A DNA stretch of 64,000 nucleotides, taken from the NCBI RefSeq assembly GCF_015706575.1, contig NW_024037063.1, positions 11,284,927 to 11,348,926 on the forward strand. Direction: 5' to 3'. Both the position numbers and the translations under genes were made by a program. The notes beneath the pieces were generated by a model. It had not been told where the DNA came from, did not search any database, and saw nothing but the letters and a program-made list of their open reading frames with translations. The stretch is from Patiria miniata (lineage: Eukaryota > Echinodermata > Asteroidea > Valvatida > Asterinidae). This document shows, one piece after another, positions 37,501-48,533 of this stretch. Within the stretch, counting starts at the first letter, position 1. Every line of letters starts with the position of its first letter.

Positions 37501-40500
37501 GTGGGTGCCCGTTTCGCGTTTCTCGCCGGTTCGTTTATCACGGGAGGATGTAACATTCTGTTCGGGTGAGCATTAATCTCTTCATGTTCTCTCTTTTTTT
37601 TTGCTTCATGGACCGTATTCACGAGGTAGCCATTTTTGTCGTGTTCCCTGAATGTATTTCATAAATTGTTAACTGTTGAATGGGGTGGCGCCATACTATT
37701 TATGCAGCCTTATTTACTTTCATTTTTTTTTTAAATCTGGTTTAAAACATTAGGGAATATTTAATTACAAAGTGTAAATTATTCGTTTAAGCAGACTTGA
37801 ATTATTTAGTAATGTTCCTGCTCTCAATTCTCTGCCCAAGTTCCAACGATTTTACCTCACTTTCTATTCAATAAGGCCCATAAGGATACAGATTAACAAT
37901 TGACAACTGGGGGTGCACTAACCGTTTTCTGTCTATATGCTATAATACAGGTTTATTATCGACATGCCCACAAACGCTACCTTCACTGGGTTCAGTTTCG
38001 CCATTCGCATTTTAGAGGGGCTCGGCTCGGCTGCTGCGCTGACGTCATCATCGGCCATTGTAGCTTCTGTATGCCCTGACGATGTTGGCAAGGCTGTGGT
38101 ATAAAAAGTTACTTTCATGGGCAATTATATTACATTTGAGAGATTGAGAGGGCGCTGGAACAAAGCCACACTATGAAAGGTCCCGCGTCCGAATTGACCC
38201 GGAATCCAAATAATATTTCTACCTGATACTTTTCCGGGTAAAAACGACATGTTTTCCGGGTCAACATGACACTTTTCCGGGTCACAAGACCCGAAAGATG
38301 ACCACCATACTAATTAAAGGGAAAAATGCGTGCATTTATTGAGGGAATAACTGTGTGCCTGGCCGTTTTAAACACTATGTTAAAGACCGATTCGTTTCTG
38401 GATACTGAAAATTTATACCCGAGCCAAAGGCGACGGTTATTTTCAGCATCGGTCAAAAATCAAAACTTCTCGGTCCAAAAGTCAAAACAAGTCCAAAATT
38501 ATAAATTTCCAACGACTTTGTTCAACAATTTAACTTCATGTTTTTCGGACACCCCTCTAACTGTATTATGGTATTTCAAGTCTCGCGAGTCGTAGTAAAA
38601 AACCCCTCCTTATATGGAGTTTGGCGAGCAGGTCGCGCGTAGTGCGCGAGTGGCGCAGAACGCACCTGTGCCAGTATATTGTGTATTTAGTACTATGAAA
38701 TACTGACTCACTGGTGGTATTGCGCATGCCTACGTGAGGATTGTGAACGTTGAATCAATAAAACGGTAAAAAGCACCAGATTTCATAGGAGTCCAAATTT
38801 CATGTGACACTGGAAAAGTGTTTAAGACAGGCCAGCCGGACTTTATCAACCCTTTAAAACCGGCCATGTGACGGGCTCTCGAACAATTGGAATGGGTAAA
38901 CTGTCTTAGGTATTTATGAATTTAGATATTTATGTGTATTGAAATATTCTGTCCTGCAAAGGGCAAACGTAAACTTTTATTCCGGCAGAAAAGTGACGAC
39001 TTTAAGATAGGAGTAAATCATTCGCACGCGATCCGCGCATGATTATAGTTGATTAATAAAGCAAAAATCACTGAACGCAAGTTCACACTTCAGAGCACCT
39101 GTTTAGCTGAGCTTTTTTTCCATTGGTGCCTCCTTCTTAAATCAACAGAGTCTGGTTGAGACGACAGTCGGCTTTTCTTTCGCAATAGGGCCAGCAGTAG
39201 GCGGCTTGCTGTATCACGTAAGTATGGAAAAATTGCTATCGGAGTTTATGAGTTAACGCAATGAGTGCAGTTGTTTTCTGTACAAAAAGAAAATAGTGAA
39301 GAGGCAAATACCTACCCCTATAATTTCCAGTCAATTGAAAGAAGTTGCATGTTAAAAGAATCGCACATGACATTATATTTGCCTTGGATGACACCAAGAA
39401 CATTGTTTTCTTCTCATCTAATTTTTAGATTGAAGTAAAGTTGCGAAAGTGCTTGAATTTTTTATTAAATGTGATATTTTGTTATTGTACCAAGAAAATG
39501 ATGTCTTCCCAGAGTCCTAATTTGCTCAACACACGGTGAGGGGAGTGACACGCCCTTTGTTGTTTGCATACAGAATCAACAAACATCCCCAACAAACAAA
39601 CACATTTTCATTTGTTTTGTTGATTTCCCTTACCAGGTTGCAGGATTTAGAATTCCTTTCTTCGTCCTTGGTGGTCTCGTCCTGTCGACCGTTGTCGTCA
39701 ATTACTTCTTGATGCCTAATCAAGGTTTGAATCCTTAAAACCAGTAAAATGTCGAAATTAAAAAAGGCTGATAGAGCGATTGCATTCAGAGGCCATCTTT
39801 GAGGTTTTTGTTTACTCAAGTGTAGGGTCCCTGTTGAACAAAAGCACACACCGAAATAGATGGACTGCAACTGACGAAATATAAAAGATGAGATACGATA
39901 TGGGGCCAAACTCGTGGACGAAGATGCAATTCCCGAATCATTATATGTAGACTTACCTCAAGTAATCTTGGATTCACGTCTTATTTTTTACCGCCAAAAT
40001 GGGAAGACAGCTCCCTGGCCTCATTAGCTGCAAAAAAAAAAAGACCAATCAATGTTAAGCTTTAGTAAGCATCAGATTCTGACCCCGGACATCAGTGATT
40101 AAATAAAAGCACATAAAGCACCGAATTTGTATTTGCATTAATCATGCATGGGGGTACCAGACCAAATTGGGCGCCAGATTCAGGTTGTTGTTCCCTGTTG
40201 ACTGCGTGCAATGTCATTTACCATTTCTGATCAGGGAACGAGGCTGAAGAGTCTAGTTCTGTGAGACGAGTGCTGAGCATACCTGCCGTCTGGGTCGCTT
40301 TATTCGCAAATTTCGTTGGTTTTGCAGCCACCGCATCCCTGGAGCCAACTCTGGCAATTTTTCTGGACGAGGTAATGGAAACAAATTACATTTTCTTCAA
40401 ATAACATCTTTGGAATTAAGATATGCGAGGTCTGTTCAAGTGGCAAAGTTGCAATGGGCCATTCAGAGTTTTGACGATAATTCCCGCCCACCTTTATTTG

Positions 40501-43500
40501 GTGTGTGTGCGTGTCTGTATTTTTTGACGATAATTTTTCCTATACACATTTTATTTGATTAACACTTTCTTCTTGATAGCTTAATTTTAGTGTGATGGCG
40601 ATAAGTCTGCTCTTTGTTAGCTTGGGTTTGGGCTACGGCTTATTCGCAGTGATCTGGGGTGCCATTGCGGACGCAAAGGTAAGAGCAAACTTTAATCGGC
40701 AGGGCTTGTGTGTGTTAAGGAGTTACTTTCAATGAGAATGGAAAGACAGTGCATCGCTCCGAATTTCACACAACAATGTTCGAGATTATTTTGTAGCAGG
40801 ATATAACTTCACAACTGATAATTATAAGAAACAACAATTATAAGAAAAAGCTAAACATTAAAACTTTGACTTTTTGTGTCTATTAATTTGAAAATTTTGA
40901 TTTCCTCACGTCAGAAATGCACTAGAATACTGATTGTAGTAGGTGCATCCGGCAGCGGTGGACTGTTTCTGCTGTTAGGGCTACCGCAGATTTTGCACTT
41001 GCCTGTGTAAGTTTACTCTTCAAAAATCGGTCGATGTTAGGAACGCCCCAAAACGCCTCACGCAGCGTCCCGTCCAGAACTGGTGCGTTATAGCAAATAA
41101 TTAAAAAAACTTGGTTTCTTCAGGTTGAACCAAGTAAACGTTATATTCTCTTTAAGAACAAAAAACGTCAGTCCAAAAACGCGGAAGAGTTCCAAGATCA
41201 TTGAAGCCAGAACTGGTGCATTAGCAAGTAAAGTACCCGTGTTAATACATTTGCGAACGTTCCTGTATAATTAACAGTCGGAACAGTTTTTGATCCTTTC
41301 TAAAAGGACTCTCAGCGGAACGTTGCGTTGATTTTCGTTAGGCCAAAAATGGTGAACTACTCGAACTTGCTCACGACTGCAAACTCCACTTAAATGTTTG
41401 TAGTATAGTCAATAATGATGCAAAAATTCTGGTACATGTACATCACTGTAATAAGGTTCTGGCTGTCCCTTTGATTTGCAAAACTAAAACGTTTAAACAC
41501 CTGAAACGTTTATCCTACAGGACTGGGGTACTTCCCGGCGTTACCATACCCATCGCAGCCGCAACGTTTTCCATGTTGGCTACTCCAACGTTTGTAGACA
41601 TGTTACGTTCTGCAGAGTATGTCCAATTTCTACACCGTTCGTTTTTAACTCTTATAAACGTTTATACTAACGCATTATTGCAACAGTGCTGAAGCACGGA
41701 AATCTTCCTCTTCTAAAAAATCAAAACCCACAACCATCAGCGTTTTACTGTCAATGAAACCAAATTGGATTTAGTTAAAGAAATGATGCACTCGTTCAGA
41801 TTTACGCCAAATTGATATTCATATTTTTTGACATAATTATGGAAAGACTTTTTCTTTTGGGCTAACTTTATGTTTAGTCTATACATGTATAGGCTGCTGT
41901 TTTTTGCTACAAAAAATCACCAGGATGGATAACAAGTCAAATAGCTCAGAAAAACTTGTATGAGGTTACGCATTGTACTTGTTAAAACAGAAGTTTTTAA
42001 TTGATTGGATTAATACAATCCATAACCTCAATCCTACAGGTGGTATGGCATACCGAGTGGATTAGGTTTGACTGCCGTTATATCTGGCCTTTGGAACAGT
42101 TCGGCCGCACTTGGGTAAGAGAGCCAATAAGCTACCGTTGGTGGCGCTGTTTGTTGAATGCCTGAAGGCGAGGTCCTCATGCTCTCTTTTTTTCTGATGA
42201 GGATTTACCAAACAAGGGAAAAAGTCGCCAGTGTAAATCAATAGTGAAAGCCTACACAGCCTCGGTTTGGCCGAAAGTTTGAGCCAAAGCCCGCTTGCGC
42301 AGTGTGTACTTCCTTTGCAAATTGGCCAAATAGCGCCACCTACAGTTCGTGCACTGAATGCATTCTGGTCCTCCTGCTTGTAGTACATGTATAAGTAAAA
42401 TTAACAAACATGCGGAAAAGGAAGAGTTGATACGATAGTTTGGTTACATTTTCTTCATTGCCCTTTAATATGTCAATCATGCCACAAATACAATAATTTC
42501 TTTCATACTAAAGATGTTGCATATCTCTTGAGTCACCACCAGAAATGAACTAACACAAATACATTTTGATTTTTCCGATTAGCTCATTGGCGGGCCCGTT
42601 GCTAGGGGGCGTCATCACAGAGTATTACGGGTTCGGCTATTCGATTATGACCATCGCTTGTACCTCTTTCGCTGTTTTGATCATCACGTGTCTTTTTGGC
42701 ATCTGGGAGTTTCGATGCGGAAAAGGGTAAGTTGCACATAAACACGAGAACGTAAAAAGGACATATTTGTCAATATAAACACAGACTTGAAATCTTTCAT
42801 ACCTTTATCCACAAGCACAAGCCGAACGGATAATGACGGTATAAAGCGGCTGATAGCGTCCTTATGAGACAATTTATGGAGAACGAGGTCAGAATGGACC
42901 GCCGTGATTGGATACTAACAACGTATGACTTCCTCAAACAAAGGTCATTTAAGCCAATGAAGTGTGAATTTAGGACTCTTTTATGAAATAAGCTCCGACA
43001 GGGAGCTTCTACATTAATAGTTGGTGGTCGGGTCGGTTAGTCTGATCTGTCTGTCTGTCCCGACAATTGACCAGAAGTATTTTGTTCCATAATGTACCAC
43101 CGGCGTTGCATTTTTCGGCATCGTGCATTTTTCGGCGTCGCATTTTTAAGCTCTGGCGGGGATCGTTTTGATCGATTTCTGCAGCAGTGCAAGACTTTCC
43201 TGCAATCATGCAAGACTAATTCTTGCAACAGCCAGAGCTTGTTGTGCACACGTACACGCGTCGTTTAACCAATGGGTATAAAAGGAAACCGATTTTCATT
43301 GGAGTATGATTTTCATATGACACAGCGTTTATTTCCGCACGCGACACTTCAGTTTGACTCGTCCACAATCCTTCGCGTTTCCGGAAGAATATTGATATTT
43401 GGCACAGACTTAAGATTTGTCTGCAGTGTACAAATTTGAGTCACGAGTGTCCTCACTCAATATTTAATGTCCACTGAAATAACTCTGGAAAATTGTAAGT

Positions 43501-43684
43501 TAAAAGTCTTTTTGCCAAGAGAAATATTCAATCTCAAACATAATATAAGCAAAAGGTAAGTCTAGCTCCTCTTAAAAACTTGTACCTGTTGTATTTACCT
43601 TGTAGGAAGCGGGAACCACGCGAGGCTTTTTCTTCGGAGGACAACTCGAATGATCAGGAGATGAGACTACTGTCTTCAAAGTAG
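34587..43684 (+). CDS. SLC18B1: SLC18B1-like MFS transporter, complete copy B
   Basis: Complete gene, 13 coding exons, 483 residues. Exons: 34587-34841, 36798-36893, 37492-37565, 37951-38098, 39149-39217, 39637-39724, 40235-40371, 40580-40678, 41521-41616, 42040-42114, 42583-42726 and 43606-43684 (TAG), plus exon 9 at 40915-41006. All introns are GT-AG and phases fit throughout. The exon layout and sequence parallel human SLC18B1 (456 residues), which exchanges protons for polyamines in secretory vesicles. Features: cytosolic tail 1-48; TM1 about 50-76; TM2 in exon 2; motif-A-like GK..IVGARF (115-124); TM5 motif C GPAVGG (205-210); central loop near 244-256; TM11 GPLLGG (about 415-420); short polar C-terminus. 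ATG lies in GCCATGG right after an acceptor, implying an upstream non-coding exon. Polyamine specificity is inferred from family only. Confidence 0.92.
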
Positions 43685-44030
43685 ATTGACCATTGGTGGT
43701 ATAACTGTATATTGCCATCTTGCTGCAATGTCCAGCGTAACTGGAATGTTTTGTTTCTTTTCATTACATAATTTTATGGTCGAGCTTATTTGAGAGCCAA
43801 TTGGACTTCCAAATATGGTTGTGCCCAAACTTGGGAGAAGACATGGATTCAGGAATGATTATAAGCTCGTCTGACAGGGGTAGTAACATCACACGCTTTA
43901 ATCGCCCGGTCATAAACAACTGTATTATTTAAATAACTAGCGGGGTGGAGTCATACACACTGTACTAATGTTTACCTTGACCTCAATTTGCATGTTGACC
44001 CCAAGTGGGCGTGGTTTCAAAATATGATAA

Positions 44031-44036
44031 AATAAA
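44031..44036 (+). promoter_or_regulatory. Candidate poly(A) signal, copy B
   Basis: AATAAA about 350 bases after the stop codon, in the same position as in copy A'. Confidence 0.4.
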
Positions 44037-44431
44037 TAAGATAAAATGTTATCCCCGGGATAAAAAAATGAAAAAAAAAAAAAAAATTGAAAAAAAAAAA
44101 AAATTAAGCTGTGGTTGGCAACAGAGGTTGCTAAACTTGTATAGTTAACATCCTCATTATGTAAGAAAGAGGCATTTTGATCAAGTTTTTGATGGCATTT
44201 GTTGGTTATTTTGCATTTTCATACATCCAATGATATGTTTGAAAACATTATCAGAACCATTTTTGCAGCGTTGACCTTCCAAAGTGTGCCACACCATGGT
44301 TGGTATAAAACAGGGCCAACCACAGGTTGTGGCACAGAAAGTGCTACAACTTTCAAGGCTGAAGTTTCTTAATCTATAGGCTGAACTTTATAAACATTTA
44401 AAGGCTGGAGCTCGAACTGTAAATTGAATGG

Positions 44432-44570
44432 AAGTGCGATTTGAACCTGCGACGTTTAGATGTCCATATCAGTGCTCCACTGACTGACTATCTTGTCAGA
44501 AACCTGATAGCTCATTGGTAGAGCACCATTACGAGGGTGTAGATAGCAGGTTCAAGTCCCAACCCAGTCA
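44432..44570. repeat. Two back-to-back tRNA-like modules, second copy
   Basis: Homologue of 16895-17033 with a few substitutions outside the A- and B-box-like segments; both box pairs are kept. Confidence 0.6.
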
Positions 44571-44688
44571 ATGTCTTTGTTAAACCTCATAGACTTTGGA
44601 AAATGTCACTGCTCTGTTTCTGGAAGAAGATTAATACCCGGCTCGTCCTCGAGACAGGTGCCTTTTGTGCTGAAAACGAGGAAAATAC

Positions 44689-45442
44689 TGTGGCGGTCTT
44701 GTGTCGACGATGCCTTGGATATTGCTCTCTGCCGACCCGACGAGCGGCTGTGGGGAATGCCAGGGGAACAGGTCCGTTTTGGGGCAGTCTACCGCCAGGC
44801 GCTCAGGGAACTCACTCACTCGCGCTCTCACGCAAACCTCACGAACACACTCGGGGAAGGGTTAACGTCCAATGAACAGATCAGACACTCGGGTATTTAG
44901 GGCTTCACTGCTTTATTATAACCACTTGGAGACCCAATAAGATGCGTCCTACTTAGGTGCGTCCTACTAAGGTGTGTCCTACTTAGGTGTGTCCTACTTA
45001 GGGGTGTCCTACTTAGGGGTGTCCTTCTTAATTGTAAGAATTGGCCCCTTTCCAATAATCGTCAAGAACTGGAATGCTTCCCGTACCAACCAGATTTCCT
45101 AATCCCTACACTCACCGGAACTAGTGCTCTTCCTGAGTGAGAGACTGACCACAGCTGTACTACACACGCTCCAGCAACTCCAAGTCTCTGAGCGGGAACT
45201 GTGCTACGCTTCGCGCCACAATTAACAGCTAAAGCACACAACGTGAGCAGTGCAATGGGAGAGTGCAATCCATGGACGAGTGAAATGGAAGAGAGTGAGT
45301 GCGCGCGCGACACGCGCTTATATACCCGCGCTGGGTACCAACCAGCCACGCTACTCGCGCGCTGTACAACGGACAGAAGTCCGCGTACCAATCAAATAAA
45401 CTACGGTGAACCTAGCGCGCCAATATTAACTGTTCCGCTACA
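44689..45442 (-). repeat. 3' LTR (left)
   Basis: 754 bases from TGTGGCGG to CCGCTACA, a nearly perfect short inverted terminal pair. It has the complement of AATAAA at 44912-44917 and a 15-bp minisatellite at 44943-45030. Confidence 0.95.
44943..45030. repeat. LTR-internal 15-bp minisatellite
   Basis: Six units of a GTCCTACTTAGGTGT type, with small variants shared exactly between the two LTRs (second array 53112-53199). Confidence 0.9.
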
Positions 45443-45458
45443 CAGCCGCGCCCCAGGT
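45443..45458 (-). promoter_or_regulatory. Candidate polypurine tract
   Basis: Directly before the 3' LTR the minus strand reads a G-rich ACCTGGGGCGCGGC-type segment. It is only partly purine, so the assignment rests mainly on position. Confidence 0.45.
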
Positions 45459-45898
45459 TTGGTCAGTGCCTTGACCTTAAAAACTGATAACAATAAGGAA
45501 CAGTTATAAAAACTATAACTCCTAACAAGGTGCTCTGCCACCTTTGGCTAACTTAATTAAAGCTTAACTTAATAACAGTCAAAAAATGTCTCATCTGGAA
45601 TCCTTGTACAAAATAATTTGCTGACCTACTCAGGTCCTTATACAAAATAATGGTTCGACCTACTTTAGGTCTAAATACAAAATAATGGTTTGACCTACCT
45701 AGGTCCTTATACAAAACTCTCCTTTAGTTTACAAGAAAACACAACTTTATCAAAACGAAACTTTATATAAAACAGTTCAAAATGCCTCTTCTATTACAAA
45801 CTTGAAGAAGCGTTTAACAAATGTTACCAAAAAGATTCTCAACAGTTCAACAAACAGTTCAACAAAGCCTCTTTAGGTAGACGTTATCCTTATAGCTT
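45459..45898. other. Gypsy 3' untranslated spacer
   Basis: About 440 bases between ORF3 and the 3' LTR, with repeated ACAAAATAATGG / GACCTAC phrases near 45600-45720. No reading frame of note. Confidence 0.6.
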
Positions 45899-47227
45899 CT
45901 AAGGATCCTGTGCAACTCCAGCCAGGAAGTCCACGTCGTAGGTGCGCTGTAGTTTGTCCTTGGTCACTTTGTTGCCTTCATGGTACACCTGTCGTGTAGT
46001 AGTCTCCATCACGCGGTTGACTCTACCCATCATGGCACTGATGAGATCCTCATCCGAATAAGGTGTGCCGACTGAATCACCATCGGTCTTCATCAACCTG
46101 CATAGGCGACCTTCTCCCTGTGATGTTGGACTTTGTGAGGTTTGTTGCTCTGTCGACCTCTTTGCCTTTAGGTGTCTCAAGTAAACGACATCATACTCGC
46201 GTGTCGTTGAGCCTTGGAGTGTCTTGTCTCCATCTCTGTACAGGTAGGTTTCCTTAACCTCCTTGATCCGGACTGCCTGTCCCGGTAGCAGCCTGTCTAG
46301 GTGCAGTGGTGTTGACGTGATTGGAATGTTCTCTCCCCCCTTAGCGGTGGTTTCCTGACCATCGCGTCGTTTGGCCTCATCCCTTATCAACTCTATCATC
46401 GCTCGTGGCTTCCCTCTCGGCGGCATGACTGGCTCCTCATGGCTGTGGGGCTCCTCTAAATCCATCATCAGCGGAGGGGTAGGCGACAGTGTGATCTCTG
46501 GGAGCTCTCCACTCCCGCTGTCACCTAAGATTGCTGCTATTTCCAACTCCAAAGCAACATCTGGTACTTCAACTACTTCCGGCCCCTTCGCTTCTCCTTT
46601 CGCCCCCATCTCTGGTGCTACGTTTAAAGCCGACGGCGTCTGAAGAGTAGAGCTCGGCCTTGGCCCATCAGGCTCATCGCGAACACTGGTACTGCTTCGT
46701 ACCTCCTCCTCCTCAGGTGCACGTGAAACTGTCGATGGCGCCTTCTTCTCTTTGGGACGCTTCCTAGTCACTTCTTCCTCATCTTTCTTGTCCCGGCTAC
46801 GCTTCTTTGTAGCGGCAGTAGGTCCACTCTCGCTCCGTCCAGCAGAACGCGACTTGACCTCTGGTTGGGAACCTGGTTCACCCCGTTTACCTTTAGGTGA
46901 CTTTTTGCCTCCTAGGCGATGCCTTTCTGCCTCGCTCCTGGTACGCGCCTCACGCTCCCTGTCCTCATAGGACTCAGCCCTGATCCCATTCACCTCAGCC
47001 AGGCAGGACGGATGACAATCTTTATAATGATTCAGCAGATTATCCCGCCGATTGTTCTTGTGTGAACACTGCCGGCACCAATAAAACACTCGTGGCCCAT
47101 GCTCCACTGTCAGATGTCGGTCCAGACTCCTCCGATGTAGAAACACACTGTGGCATTTCGGACAGTCTATTGTCTTCGCCTCGTCTAGGTCCAGTGGAGT
47201 CCTCTTTGCTGGCGAGTCTCGACCCAT
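45899..47227 (-). CDS. Gypsy ORF3: two-C2H2-finger protein, 442 aa
   Basis: An intact third frame downstream of integrase, where some Gypsy elements keep env. It has two N-terminal zinc fingers of the form C-X2-C-X12-H-X4-H: C22, C25, H38, H43 and C51, C54, H67, H72. Residues 90-200 are very rich in K, R, E and S, suggesting a disordered, possibly nuclear-targeted linker. Residues 200-290 are acidic and proline-rich. Two ungapped copies of a motif follow, near residues 332-355 and 412-435, sharing Y.[DE]G[DN]K.......R.YDV.[YF]L. I see no signal peptide, transmembrane segment or glycoprotein pattern, so it is not an envelope. DNA or RNA binding is inferred from the fingers; function unknown. 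It stays open although gag and pol are broken. Confidence 0.85.
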   Translation of the reverse strand: MGRDSPAKRTPLDLDEAKTIDCPKCHSVFLHRRSLDRHLTVEHGPRVFYWCRQCSHKNNRRDNLLNHYKDCHPSCLAEVNGIRAESYEDREREARTRSEAERHRLGGKKSPKGKRGEPGSQPEVKSRSAGRSESGPTAATKKRSRDKKDEEEVTRKRPKEKKAPSTVSRAPEEEEVRSSTSVRDEPDGPRPSSTLQTPSALNVAPEMGAKGEAKGPEVVEVPDVALELEIAAILGDSGSGELPEITLSPTPPLMMDLEEPHSHEEPVMPPRGKPRAMIELIRDEAKRRDGQETTAKGGENIPITSTPLHLDRLLPGQAVRIKEVKETYLYRDGDKTLQGSTTREYDVVYLRHLKAKRSTEQQTSQSPTSQGEGRLCRLMKTDGDSVGTPYSDEDLISAMMGRVNRVMETTTRQVYHEGNKVTKDKLQRTYDVDFLAGVAQDP

Positions 47228-47402
47228 GTTTATCTCCTGACAAATGATGAAAAGAAATGAATCTCGTTAGTGTCTCATGACTAGTTAAAGAAATGGCTCG
47301 GGCATTCTGTAGCACGCTCACACACGCATTCAGTTAAACGCATGGGTTCCCCTCACGGCCTGGCCTGTATAGGTTCATGCCCCCGGCTGTTCCCGCACAA
47401 CC

Positions 47403-48527
47403 TTACAAATAGCGTTGTGGCCTTCGCCTGTGTCTAGGTGGGTTTTTTCTCCCCGCAGGCGTAGGTGTCCTGTCCTGGTCTCTATGTGTCGTTACTGTAA
47501 CATCGTTAGTTTCCCTAGGTGTATCTTGCGTCTCTCCATCCATGTCTTGTGATTCTCCGACTAACTCCGCAGGTACATCAAATCGGATGTCTTCTTGATC
47601 TCGAGCTTCTGCAACGGTCTCTTCATCTTGTCTCGGCGGTTGACAGGGCGACTCTGCTGTCCATGGTTTTAGCGGCCGACCTTGGTAAGGTTTAAGTCGG
47701 TCAAAGTGGACGACCTTTTTCCTACCTCTTGGCTTTTGCTGAATTCTGTACGTGACATCTGATAGCTTTTGCAGTATCAGGTAGGGCCCTTCCCATCGTC
47801 GTTGTAACTTTGGCGATAGGCCCTTTGTCTTGCTTGGGTTGTGTAGCCACACGAATTCTCCTGTCTTCAGTTTGGCTCCTATCGTTTTCTGATCGTAGCA
47901 CTTCTTCTGTCTCCTTGCACTACTTTTGAGGACTTCCCTTGCTCGCTCGTGGGCTAACTGCATATCTTCTCTCAATTGAAGAGCATAGTCTGTTTCTTCG
48001 CTAACTTCACCATCCTTTGCAGTAACTCGAGTAGTCAAATCGAGCGGCAGGTACAATTCTCTGCCTAACATGAGCATGTTAGGTGTCTCACCGGTTGACT
48101 CATGAGGCGTTGAACGGTAGGAACGGTAGGCGAATGTAGCTAGCATCACCTTCTGGTCCCAATCACGTTGCCGTTTATGAGGATCAATCATAAGGGAGAC
48201 CATACTCAACAAAGTCCTGTTAAAACGTTCAATCATCCCGTCGGATTTCGGGTTATATGGGGTTGTTCTCGTCTTCCTAATACCTAGGATGCTACACATC
48301 TCGGTGAAGACATTCGATTCGAAATTCCGTCCCTGGTCCGAGTGTAACTCTATCGGAACGCCAAATCTGCTCACAAATTCCGATACAAACTTCTGGGCCA
48401 CAGTCTCTGCTTTCTGATCCGGGATCGGGTATGCTTCGACCCATTTACTGAGGTAGTCTCCTACTACCAGCACGTATCGATTACCTCGCTCTGTCTCAGG
48501 GAGCGGTCCAAGTGTGTCGAGTGCCAC
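47403..48527 (-). CDS. Gypsy integrase catalytic core and C-terminus, 374 aa frame
   Basis: Continuation of pol in the same frame after the single TAG at 48531-48533. The first ATG after the stop opens it, but it is properly the C-terminal part of the polyprotein. Catalytic triad D4 (LDTLGPLP), D64 (HSDQG) and E100 (MIERFN), with the D-X35-E spacing of retroviral and Gypsy integrases. A GPY/F-type module follows (EGPYLILQKLSDVTYRI, near residue 245), then a proline- and arginine-rich tail. No chromodomain seen. Integrase joins the cDNA ends to host DNA. Confidence 0.92.
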   Translation of the reverse strand: MALDTLGPLPETERGNRYVLVVGDYLSKWVEAYPIPDQKAETVAQKFVSEFVSRFGVPIELHSDQGRNFESNVFTEMCSILGIRKTRTTPYNPKSDGMIERFNRTLLSMVSLMIDPHKRQRDWDQKVMLATFAYRSYRSTPHESTGETPNMLMLGRELYLPLDLTTRVTAKDGEVSEETDYALQLREDMQLAHERAREVLKSSARRQKKCYDQKTIGAKLKTGEFVWLHNPSKTKGLSPKLQRRWEGPYLILQKLSDVTYRIQQKPRGRKKVVHFDRLKPYQGRPLKPWTAESPCQPPRQDEETVAEARDQEDIRFDVPAELVGESQDMDGETQDTPRETNDVTVTTHRDQDRTPTPAGRKNPPRHRRRPQRYL

Positions 48528-48530
48528 TCG

Positions 48531-48533
48531 CTA
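48531..48533 (-). other. Single in-frame TAG splitting integrase
   Basis: The two pol frames share one phase and are separated only by this stop, which falls between the H2C2 zinc domain and the catalytic core. Everything on both sides is open, so this looks like one nonsense change, a sequencing error or, less likely, a readthrough site. Confidence 0.9.

Noticed and set aside
44571..45509. Several frames of about 100 codons inside both LTRs
   Set aside because: Identical in both LTRs because the LTRs are copies; no domain, and the regions fit promoter and terminator functions better.
45899..47227. ORF3 as a retroviral-type envelope
   Set aside because: No signal peptide, transmembrane segment, cleavage site or glycoprotein features; it has zinc fingers and a charged linker instead.
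48531..48533. TAG as a programmed gag-pol-type readthrough site
   Set aside because: It lies inside integrase, not at a gag-pol border; a nonsense change or error is more likely.
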